A stretch of DNA of 6,527 nt from Clostridiales bacterium (GTDB lineage Bacteria; Bacillota; Clostridia; Saccharofermentanales; Saccharofermentanaceae). The stretch covers positions 1-6,527 of the forward strand of contig DNAE01000111.1 in NCBI GenBank assembly GCA_003543635.1, given 5' to 3'. A model generated the notes under the pieces. It had not been told where the DNA came from, did not search any database, and saw only the letters and a program-made list of their open reading frames with translations. This document shows positions 1 to 6,013 of the stretch, piece after piece. The position numbers and the translations under genes are program-made. The first letter of the stretch is position 1; the number at the start of each line of letters is the position of its first letter.

Positions 1-519
1 CAGAACCCCATCGAGCAGGAAGGCACATATCTTCTTTCCGAGGCACAGCTGGACAGATTCTTCATGAAGGCTCTTCTGGACTATCCCACTGCCGAGGAGG
101 AGATGACCATCCTCAACAGGATCGAGCAGGATGTGTTCTCGACATCGGAGGCGGTCGCTACCCTGGAGGATGTTGCTTATCTCCAGCAGCTGGTGAAGAG
201 GGTCTATATAGATGATTCCGTTAAGAAGTATATAATCGATCTCGTGGATGCCACAAGACATCCCCAGGACAGGATCTATAAGGACCTTGCACAATATGTT
301 ACATTGGGATCCAGTATCAGAGGCGGCATCTGTCTCATGGAGGTGGCCAAGGCCGTCGCTCTTCTCAACGGAAGGGACTATGTCACGCCTGATGATGTAA
401 AGTCACAGATAAAGAGCGTCCTGAGACATAGAGTCTCCCTTAACTTCGCCGCAGTCGCGGACAATGTCACCGAAGACCAGATCATCGACGCCATCGTGGG
501 AGCTACGCCTACTCCATGA
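1..519 (+). CDS. MoxR-family AAA+ ATPase, C-terminal part (5' end outside window)
   Basis: The reading frame is open from the first base and ends at TGA 517-519, giving 172 residues of a protein whose family is usually a little over 300 long. The fragment opens with [10 protein letters not shown], the MoxR sensor-1 stretch (Asn2), followed by SEAQLDRF with the probable arginine finger Arg19 (codon 55-57). A helical lid follows, with a sensor-2 region LGSSIRGG (Arg107, codon 319-321) and the family-typical [11 protein letters not shown] and LRHRVSLN segments. The sensor-2 proline common in MoxR (GASPR) is Ile here. Walker A and B lie upstream and cannot be checked. MoxR ATPases are cytoplasmic, chaperone-like remodelling machines that work with VWA-domain partners, and those partners follow directly downstream. 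The ATG at 64 is internal and not a real start. The stop overlaps the next start by 4 bases (ATGA). Family assignment is secure; the client is unknown. Confidence 0.93.
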   Translation, partial: QNPIEQEGTYLLSEAQLDRFFMKALLDYPTAEEEMTILNRIEQDVFSTSEAVATLEDVAYLQQLVKRVYIDDSVKKYIIDLVDATRHPQDRIYKDLAQYVTLGSSIRGGICLMEVAKAVALLNGRDYVTPDDVKSQIKSVLRHRVSLNFAAVADNVTEDQIIDAIVGATPTP

Positions 520-1394
520 CATCGGGTTATATTACAAAGATAAAAGCCAACGTCAATATCTTCGCGACGAAGAAGACGAGTAGCATCCTGGATGGTACCT
601 ATGTATCGGTCTTCATGGGAAGGAGCATGAACTTCGAAGACCTTCGTGAGTATGTTCCCGGAGACAGTATCAGGGATGTTGACTGGAAGGCGTCGTCGAG
701 ATCCAGGAATCTCCTGGTAAAGCGTTATATTGCCGACAAGAAGCACAATATCCTTCTCCTGATGGATACCGGCGCCAAGATGGAAGGCGACACGAACACC
801 GGGGACAACAAGAAGGAGGTTGCACTTTTTACGGCGGGCACCATAGCCTATCTGGCATATAAGAACGGAGACAAGGTGGGTTCGATCTATAACAGGGACG
901 GACTGATCCAGTTCAACCAGTTTAAGACGGGACTTCTCAATATCGAGAGGATCCTTGCCCTTTACGACAAGGAAGCCGGAATCGGAAAGACGAACGATAT
1001 AGGGAAGTCCTTCGAATATATCCTGAATAACTTCAGGAGAAAGATGATCATATTCGTCATCACTGACCTCAAGGGAATGAGCGAAGTGAACGAGGCGGTG
1101 CTGAAGAAACTCATGGTAAGACATGATATCCTCTTCATCAACATCGGAGATGCCGATATGACCGGAAGGGAAAAGACCTTCGACATCGATAATGACCACT
1201 ACGTCCCTGACTTCATCGGCAGGAACAAGAAGCTTGCCAAGCTGGAGCGCGAGCTCAAGGAGAAGATGAAGGAGGAGTCGGGAAGAAAGCTCGTCCGTTA
1301 CGGTATCATGAGTACCGATATAGATGACAGAAAAGACATTACAGAAAAGATAATAGAGTTATTGGAAAAACATAAGAATGCAAACATCCGTTAG
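516..1394 (+). CDS. DUF58 domain protein (VWA-like, soluble)
   Basis: This 292-residue protein carries the DUF58 signature at residues 40-71: [11 protein letters not shown], then [24 protein letters not shown]-like fold follows, with beta strand NILLLMD (78-84), a probable MIDAS threonine at 159 and a strand ending in VITD (Asp184). The first MIDAS loop, normally DxSxS, reads Asp84-Thr-Gly-Ala-Lys88, so both serines are lost and metal binding there is doubtful. No membrane helix is visible, so it is probably cytoplasmic; many DUF58 proteins are longer and have N-terminal helices. The charged C-terminus (about 236-290, rich in Lys and Glu) is likely helical. The ATG at 516 is chosen because it couples to the MoxR stop through ATGA and leaves a normal N-terminus before the signature; a GGGAG sits upstream at 498-502 at a rather long spacing. 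DUF58 proteins are encoded next to MoxR in most such operons and are thought to be its partners; no biochemical role is established. Confidence 0.92.
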   Translation: MTSGYITKIKANVNIFATKKTSSILDGTYVSVFMGRSMNFEDLREYVPGDSIRDVDWKASSRSRNLLVKRYIADKKHNILLLMDTGAKMEGDTNTGDNKKEVALFTAGTIAYLAYKNGDKVGSIYNRDGLIQFNQFKTGLLNIERILALYDKEAGIGKTNDIGKSFEYILNNFRRKMIIFVITDLKGMSEVNEAVLKKLMVRHDILFINIGDADMTGREKTFDIDNDHYVPDFIGRNKKLAKLERELKEKMKEESGRKLVRYGIMSTDIDDRKDITEKIIELLEKHKNANIR

Positions 1395-1863
1395 TCTGCA
1401 AAATCCTTTTTCATATTCCCTGGGACTCACGATCGCTCTGATCGCGCTGGTACTCGTGCCCATGATCCTCCTTATCTACTTCAAGATAAGGGGAATGGAT
1501 CTGCCCAAGTTCCGTCTCCCCGAGAAGAAGGTGAAGGAGGTCCCCGTGATCAAGGATCCCGCGGCCATAAAGAGCAAGTACCTTGCCGTGATCGACCGTA
1601 TCCAGGACGAGAGGACTGCGGAGAGCATCGACGACAGAGAGGCTTATATAAGACTCAGCTCAGCCGTAAGATCCTTCGTTAACGAACTTACGGGGGCAAA
1701 TACCAGGAACCTTTCCCTGGCGGAGATAGAGGGTCTCGGCATGCCGAACCTCTATAACCTGATAAAGGACTTCTACCATCCCGAGTTCGCTTATGACGCG
1801 GGCAACGTGGATATTACAAAATCATTCGGTGATGCGAGGACGGTGATAAAAGAATGGAACTGA
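1378..1863 (+). CDS. Small single-helix membrane protein, DUF4381-like, in the MoxR/Bat operon
   Basis: This 161-residue protein has one strong transmembrane helix at about residues 14-35. A basic stretch follows (KIRGMDLPKFRLPEKKVK, 36-53), placing the N-terminus outside and the rest in the cytoplasm by the positive-inside rule. The soluble part (about 60-161) looks helical and includes REAYIRLSSAVRSFVNELTG (87-106), then a segment with LSLAEIEGL and NLYNLIKDFYHPEFA. This layout (N-terminal helix, short helical cytoplasmic domain) and its place between DUF58 and the first VWA gene match DUF4381 proteins of MoxR operons. The match rests on architecture and position more than on a signature motif, so the family name is tentative. 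The start overlaps the DUF58 gene by 17 bases and has only a weak GGAAAA-type site; it is preferred because the next Met would cut into the membrane helix. A role as a membrane tether for the cytoplasmic MoxR/DUF58 side is inference. Confidence 0.85.
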   Translation: MQTSVSLQNPFSYSLGLTIALIALVLVPMILLIYFKIRGMDLPKFRLPEKKVKEVPVIKDPAAIKSKYLAVIDRIQDERTAESIDDREAYIRLSSAVRSFVNELTGANTRNLSLAEIEGLGMPNLYNLIKDFYHPEFAYDAGNVDITKSFGDARTVIKEWN

Positions 1864-2855
1864 CATATCCCCTCATCCTCTATATCGGAATAATAGTAGT
1901 AGCCGTTATATTCGTCTTCACTATAAAGGACATCAAGTCCTTCAAGGGAGGCAGGAAGGCGGCCAATACCACCTATGTAAAGGATATACCACACTATAAG
2001 GTACTGATGTTCGAGTACTCCCTTCTCAAGGTGGTGCTCGTGGTATCCCTTATCGTCAGCATACTGCTGGGTATCTTCATCGCTTCCAAGCCCACGGAGG
2101 TAAGGACGGTGACCAAGGAGATGCACAACAGGGATATCTTCATCTGCTTTGACGTCTCCACTTCCCTGGACAGCGTCAGCATAGAGCTTTGTGAGCAGCT
2201 TAAGGACTTCGTATCGGAGCTCAAGGGTGAGAGATTCGGAATATCGATCTTCAATTCCACCTCAATAATGCTCTGTCCTCTTACGGATGATTACGATTAT
2301 GTCCTTGAGATACTGGATACCCTGGAGGATTCCATAAACGCGGGTTATAACGCCGACTACTACTATGACATAGACGACATGTATTCCTACGGCTACAGGT
2401 TCGCGGGAACCATCGGAGGCAATAGCGGAAGTTCCCTCATCGGAGACGGACTTGCAACTTGCCTTTACAGCTTCCCCGATCTTGACGAGAATCCCGACAG
2501 ATCAAGACTTATCGTTTTCGTTACGGATAACGATCTGCTGGGAACCCCGGTGGTGACCATCAACGAGGCCTGTGATCTCTGTTCCTACAGGAACGTAAAG
2601 GTCTTTGCCCTGGCCCCGGACTTTGTAGTGAATGAGAACAATTTCAAGAATGCCATCAACAGCACCGGGGGAGGTTACTACAACACCCGTAACAAAAAGG
2701 CGATGGAGGATATGCTGGAGGAGGTACAGAATACCGACGTGTCCGCTTCCTACTCATCCTATACCTCTGAGGTGGACGTTCCCGAGATAGCGATCGTCGC
2801 CTTAGTCTGTACCATCACCTTGTATTTTGTATGTGCATGGAGGTTAAGGTTATGA
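1854..2855 (+). CDS. Membrane-anchored VWA-domain protein, BatA-like
   Basis: This 333-residue protein has helices at about 5-23, 57-77 and 310-328. Basic residues follow helix 1 (KDIKSFKGGRK) and helix 3 (WRLRL), so the VWA domain at about 92-295 should face outside. The MIDAS site is good: DVSTS (Asp100, Ser102, Ser104), a Ser (about 194) in SSLIGDGLA where most have Thr, and VTDND (Asp225). Two oddities stand out. A Tyr/Asp-rich stretch at 164-192 sits just before the second MIDAS loop, and a CxxC lies at Cys240/Cys243 inside the domain. The two-helix, VWA, one-helix order is that of BatA/BatB proteins of MoxR operons. The start overlaps the previous gene by 10 bases with only a poor ribosome site (GAGGA 1836-1840, distant); no alternative Met would keep the first helix. 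The stop overlaps the next start (ATGA). Likely partner of the downstream VWA protein; ligand unknown. Confidence 0.9.
   Translation: MELTYPLILYIGIIVVAVIFVFTIKDIKSFKGGRKAANTTYVKDIPHYKVLMFEYSLLKVVLVVSLIVSILLGIFIASKPTEVRTVTKEMHNRDIFICFDVSTSLDSVSIELCEQLKDFVSELKGERFGISIFNSTSIMLCPLTDDYDYVLEILDTLEDSINAGYNADYYYDIDDMYSYGYRFAGTIGGNSGSSLIGDGLATCLYSFPDLDENPDRSRLIVFVTDNDLLGTPVVTINEACDLCSYRNVKVFALAPDFVVNENNFKNAINSTGGGYYNTRNKKAMEDMLEEVQNTDVSASYSSYTSEVDVPEIAIVALVCTITLYFVCAWRLRL
2839..2843 (+). promoter_or_regulatory. Ribosome binding site deciding the BatB-like start
   Basis: GGAGG lies 8 bases before ATG 2852, inside the end of the upstream VWA gene. It is one of the best Shine-Dalgarno matches in the operon and rules in favour of the 2852 start over the in-frame ATG at 2831, which would place the site within the coding sequence. 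Confidence 0.8.
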
Positions 2856-3856
2856 AGATAGACCCGATACTTCCGATCCCATTGATGGCGGTGATCTGCA
2901 TCGGACTCCTTTTCCTCAAGCGTAAAGGTGCTTGGAACTATGTACGTCAGATAGTCGCCGTACTGCTCCTTTTCACGATCAATCTCAGGATCCTCGTGCC
3001 CACGGATAAGGTCAAGGTCCTGAACAGTAATATCGATGTCGTATTCTGCATCGACAACACAATAAGCATGCTTGCGGAGGACTACAAGGGAGACGGCAGA
3101 AGAATAGATGCGGTAAAGGATGACGTGGCAGACATAATGGCCGAGTTTGAAGGTGCCAGGTTTACTGTCATGACGTTCTCGGACCAGGTGAACTACCTTG
3201 TGCCCTTCACATACGAACAGGACATCGTGATCCAGGCCGTTGACGCCCTTGAGGGCCAGGCGAAGACCACCGCCCAGGGAACATCTCTGGATCTCGCATA
3301 CGAGGGATTGAGGAAGCTTTTGAAGTCCTCCGATAAGAGCGATGATGAGGAAGATGAAGAGGATATCATCGAGGAGAGCGAAGACCGCATCACCGTGGTA
3401 TTCATCATCAGCGACGGAGAGATAACGGGAGACGGCAAGCTCAAGTCCTTCGAGAAGCTCGCCGAGTATATAGACTCCGGAGCCGTTCTCGGATACGGTA
3501 CCAGGTCCGGCGGTAAGATGCGGGTAAGGGAATATGCCCTCTGGGATGAGACTTCCTATCTCACCTATTATGATTCCGGATATAACAGTGTTACGGCGAT
3601 ATCGAAGATAGACGAGGGAAACCTTGAGCAGATCGCGGAGGATACAGGACTATTCTACTTTCACATGACGAAGCCCAAGGATGTGGACGAGGTATTGAAG
3701 ACAGTAATGGAAGACATCGAGACGGGCGAATTCTCCAAGAGTGTGGAGAAGCGTAAGGGATTTGCCGAGACCTATTGGATCTTTGCGTTGATACTGGCGG
3801 CGCTGACGGCATATGATATGATCGTGCTCAGGATGAGGATGAGGCAGGAGAAATGA
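2852..3856 (+). CDS. Membrane-anchored VWA-domain protein, BatB-like
   Basis: The product has 334 residues when started at ATG 2852, which overlaps the preceding stop as ATGA and lies 8 bases after a clear GGAGG; an in-frame ATG at 2831 lies before that site and is disfavoured. Helices are at about 6-22, 31-49 and 308-326. Basic residues KRK after helix 1 and RMRMRQEK at the end place the VWA domain (about 60-290) outside. MIDAS elements are DNTIS (Asp68, Thr70, Ser72; Thr replaces the usual first Ser), QGTSLDLA (Thr144) and IISDGE (Asp188). RIDAVKDDV (84-92) is the helix typical of BatB. An acidic run (about 161-178, mostly Asp and Glu) is inserted before the strand carrying Asp188. Length and topology almost match the preceding VWA protein, consistent with an old tandem duplication followed by divergence. 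Expected to act with the preceding VWA protein and the MoxR machinery; client unknown. Confidence 0.92.
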   Translation: MKIDPILPIPLMAVICIGLLFLKRKGAWNYVRQIVAVLLLFTINLRILVPTDKVKVLNSNIDVVFCIDNTISMLAEDYKGDGRRIDAVKDDVADIMAEFEGARFTVMTFSDQVNYLVPFTYEQDIVIQAVDALEGQAKTTAQGTSLDLAYEGLRKLLKSSDKSDDEEDEEDIIEESEDRITVVFIISDGEITGDGKLKSFEKLAEYIDSGAVLGYGTRSGGKMRVREYALWDETSYLTYYDSGYNSVTAISKIDEGNLEQIAEDTGLFYFHMTKPKDVDEVLKTVMEDIETGEFSKSVEKRKGFAETYWIFALILAALTAYDMIVLRMRMRQEK

Positions 3857-4725
3857 AAAAGAAGATACTGATAATCGTATATATCATGATAATGATAGTC
3901 TGTGCAAAGCAGGCGCTCAACTACTTCTACAATGACTACGTCCTGGATCACTACAGGGACGGAGACTACTCCATCAACGACAATCTCCTTTTGTCGGCCA
4001 ACTTTATCGAGCCCTATATCGCCCACTACAATAACGGTAATATCTTTTATAATAACTCCCTTTATGAAGAGGCGATAAACGAGTACCGTGAGGCATTGAA
4101 GTGTACGCCCATCCCCGAGAAGAGGGAGTGCTCCATAAGGATCAATCTCGCCCTTGCCATGTTAAAGACCCTGGGCGACGACTATAGCGAACCCGAGAAC
4201 ATCGACGATTCCCTCGCTCTGCTCTATGAGGCCAGGGATGTGCTCCTGGAAGTGGGATGCGCCTCCGATGACGGAGACGGACACTCCTGGAAAGCCCAGA
4301 AGCTCAAGGATGACATCGATGAGATGATCGAGGAGCTGGAGGATATCAAGGATCAGGAACAGGAGACGGAGCCCAGCGACAGTTCCGAAGCATCAGACGG
4401 CTCCGGCGAATCGAGCGAGAGCGGAGAGACCGGATCTTCCGGCGGCAATACCATGCCCGATCCCTCCGATCCCGTAAACCCCACAACGGACCCGTCTGAG
4501 ACGAGCGACGGCGGTTCCGATCCTTCTGAGACGAGCGAGCCCTCCGAGACGACCGAGATCTGGGGCAGCAGACCCACGGAGACGACCACCATCGAGCAGT
4601 TTGACGAGAATACCATGGAGCAGATGCAGCAGGCTGCCCAGGAAGCATATCTTCAGAGACAGCAGGAGCTCGAGGATTACGCCGAATACGACAACTATAA
4701 CTACGATTACAACGGTATATGGTAA
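3853..4725 (+). CDS. Membrane-anchored TPR protein, BatC-like, with acidic Ser/Thr-rich linker
   Basis: This 290-residue protein begins MKKK followed by a hydrophobic helix (about 4-18), read as an uncleaved anchor that puts the rest outside the membrane. Residues 53-86 fit a TPR well: Gly62, Phe65, Ala74, Tyr78, Ala81 and Pro86 fall at the consensus positions. A second, looser helical pair follows (about 92-136). A short acidic helix (about 148-168) leads into a low-complexity linker (about 170-247) rich in Ser, Glu, Asp, Thr, Pro and Gly, containing two DPSETS copies. The protein ends in a Gln-rich helix (about 252-275) and a Tyr/Asn/Asp tail closing with Trp290. The start overlaps the previous stop as ATGA, with AGGAG and GAGG just upstream. 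TPR proteins of the BatC type sit at this place in Bat operons and probably serve as protein-binding scaffolds. It is the last gene of the operon. The BatC name rests on TPR plus gene order; linker and tail are not typical family features known to me. Confidence 0.87.
   Translation: MKKKILIIVYIMIMIVCAKQALNYFYNDYVLDHYRDGDYSINDNLLLSANFIEPYIAHYNNGNIFYNNSLYEEAINEYREALKCTPIPEKRECSIRINLALAMLKTLGDDYSEPENIDDSLALLYEARDVLLEVGCASDDGDGHSWKAQKLKDDIDEMIEELEDIKDQEQETEPSDSSEASDGSGESSESGETGSSGGNTMPDPSDPVNPTTDPSETSDGGSDPSETSEPSETTEIWGSRPTETTTIEQFDENTMEQMQQAAQEAYLQRQQELEDYAEYDNYNYDYNGIW
4489..4538 (+). repeat. Short direct repeat inside the TPR-protein linker
   Basis: TCTGAGACGAGCGA occurs at 4495-4508 and again at 4525-4538, a 30-base offset that keeps frame and encodes two DPSETS units (residues 213-218 and 223-228); a third, degenerate SEPSETTE follows. 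This is a coding repeat of low-complexity sequence, probably from slippage or local duplication. Confidence 0.75.
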
Positions 4726-4771
4726 TCGATAAGTGACCCTTGTAGGTCCGTATCAACTGACAGAAGAAAAG

Positions 4772-4808
4772 AAAGAGACTGAAGATACTATCTCTTCAGC
4801 CTCTTTTT
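4772..4808. terminator. Bidirectional intrinsic terminator between convergent operons
   Basis: CTGAAGA (4779-4785) pairs with TCTTCAG (4793-4799) around a 7-base loop. The stem continues outward with AAAGAG (4772-4777) against CTCTTT (4801-4806), broken only by A4778 opposite C4800. On the + strand it is followed by a T run (4804-4808), about 46 bases after the TPR gene stop. On the - strand the A/C mismatch becomes a G-U wobble and the hairpin is followed by TTTTCTTCT-type sequence (complement of 4762-4771), about 44 bases after the serA stop. It should therefore serve both transcripts and may work slightly better for serA. Confidence 0.85.
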
Positions 4809-4849
4809 GATTTATCTCATCCGTAAATGTCTTTATATTATGATGTTGA

Positions 4850-6013
4850 TCATTTAACTCTTCTTACACGAAGGACCCCGTCGATCTTGGAGATCTCGTC
4901 GATGGTGGCATCATCTGCCTTTCCGTCGATGTCGATGATCGTATAAGCGAAGTCGCCTCTGGACTTGCTTACCATCTCGGGAACGTTGATGGAGTGCTTT
5001 GCGAACAGTCCCGTGAACTGTGTGAGCATGTTGGGGATGTTCTTGTGGCAAACGGTGATACGTGACTCGTGCTGGCACTCGCCTGCATCGCATCTGGGAT
5101 AGTTAACGGAATTGATAACGTTACCGTTCTCGATGAAATCCCTGATCTCCTTAACCGCCATGATAGCGCAGTTATCTTCGGATTCCTCTGTGGAAGCTCC
5201 CAGGTGGGGAGTAACGATTATGTTCTTCTTGCCCACGACAGTGGGGTTAGCGAAGTCGGTTACATATCTCTTTACGTGACCGGACTCCACTGCCTTTACC
5301 ATGGCGTCCTCGTCCACGAGGATATCCCTTGCGAAGTTAAGGAAGACGACGCCGTCCTTCATCTTGGAGATGGCCTCCTCGTTTACCATGCCCTTTGTGG
5401 AATCAAGGAGCGGTACGTGGATCGTGATGTAGTCGCAATCTGTGTAGATATCGTTAACGTTTGTGATGTGCTTAACGGCACGGGAGATGTTCCATGCTGC
5501 GTCAACGGAAACATAGGGATCGAATCCGTATACTTCCATTCCGAGGCCTACGGCTGCGTTGGCAACCTGGGCACCGATGGCACCGAGACCGATGACTCCG
5601 AGCTTCTTGCCCTTGATCTCGTTTCCTGCGAAGGCCTTCTTAGCCTTCTCTGCGGACTTTCCGATATTCTCGTCGGAAGCATTGTCCTCGACCCATTTGG
5701 ATCCGCCGATGATGTCTCTGGATCCGAGAAGGAGACCTGCGAGAACGAGCTCCTTAACACCGTTGGCGTTTGCGCCGGGTGTGTTGAATACTACGACTCC
5801 CTGAGCTGCGTACTTATCGAGGGGAATGTTGTTTACGCCGGCACCTGCTCTTGCAACTGCAAGGGTATTGGAGGGGAGCTCCAACTCGTGCATTGCAGCG
5901 CTTCTTACGAGGATAGCGTCAGCTTCGTTTGTGTTATCGGTGAGAGTGTAGTTCTCACCAAGAAGATCCGTACCGCACTTGGCGATGGGATTAAGGCAAT
6001 TTACTTTGTACAT
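4850..6013 (-). CDS. serA: D-3-phosphoglycerate dehydrogenase
   Basis: This 387-residue NAD-dependent enzyme oxidises 3-phosphoglycerate to 3-phosphohydroxypyruvate, the first step of serine synthesis in the cytoplasm. The substrate domain is split around the nucleotide domain: ARAGAGVNNIP (54-64) belongs to the former, and the Rossmann motif GLGAIG (142-147) with Asp165 in GFDPY to the latter. Catalytic residues visible are Arg229 (FLNFARD, where most relatives have ARG) and His270 in TPHLGAST. The glutamate normally found in the DVFExEP stretch has no clear counterpart; the sequence here is VTDFANPTVVG (251-261). A C-terminal ACT domain (about 317-387, including KNIPNMLTQFTGLF) suggests allosteric control, possibly by serine. 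A cysteine cluster (308, 313, 322) lies at the domain boundary. It lacks the extra domain of the longest SerA forms. The ATG overlaps the serC stop by one base (TAATG) and has a strong GAGGAG at 8 bases. Assignment is secure despite the active-site difference because of the serC linkage. Confidence 0.95.
   Translation of the reverse strand: MYKVNCLNPIAKCGTDLLGENYTLTDNTNEADAILVRSAAMHELELPSNTLAVARAGAGVNNIPLDKYAAQGVVVFNTPGANANGVKELVLAGLLLGSRDIIGGSKWVEDNASDENIGKSAEKAKKAFAGNEIKGKKLGVIGLGAIGAQVANAAVGLGMEVYGFDPYVSVDAAWNISRAVKHITNVNDIYTDCDYITIHVPLLDSTKGMVNEEAISKMKDGVVFLNFARDILVDEDAMVKAVESGHVKRYVTDFANPTVVGKKNIIVTPHLGASTEESEDNCAIMAVKEIRDFIENGNVINSVNYPRCDAGECQHESRITVCHKNIPNMLTQFTGLFAKHSINVPEMVSKSRGDFAYTIIDIDGKADDATIDEISKIDGVLRVRRVK

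Noticed and set aside
378..1199. Open frame of 273 codons on the - strand, antisense to the MoxR and DUF58 genes.
   Set aside because: It crosses the junction of two well-supported genes and shows no family motif; it is a codon-bias shadow.
2831..2851. Earlier in-frame ATG for the BatB-like gene.
   Set aside because: The strong GGAGG (2839-2843) lies downstream of it and is well spaced for the ATG at 2852, which also makes the same ATGA overlap seen at other junctions.
3853..3909. Possible lipoprotein signal in the TPR protein (Cys17 after a hydrophobic stretch).
   Set aside because: The residue before the Cys is Val where Gly, Ala or Ser is expected, so a membrane anchor is more likely than lipidation.
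4495..4538. Repeat considered as a CRISPR-like or regulatory element.
   Set aside because: Only two 14-base copies, in frame within a low-complexity coding linker and not palindromic.
4346..4756. Open frames on the - strand opposite the TPR-protein linker.
   Set aside because: Low-complexity Arg/Ser-rich translation, produced by the repetitive coding sequence on the other strand; it also runs into the terminator region.
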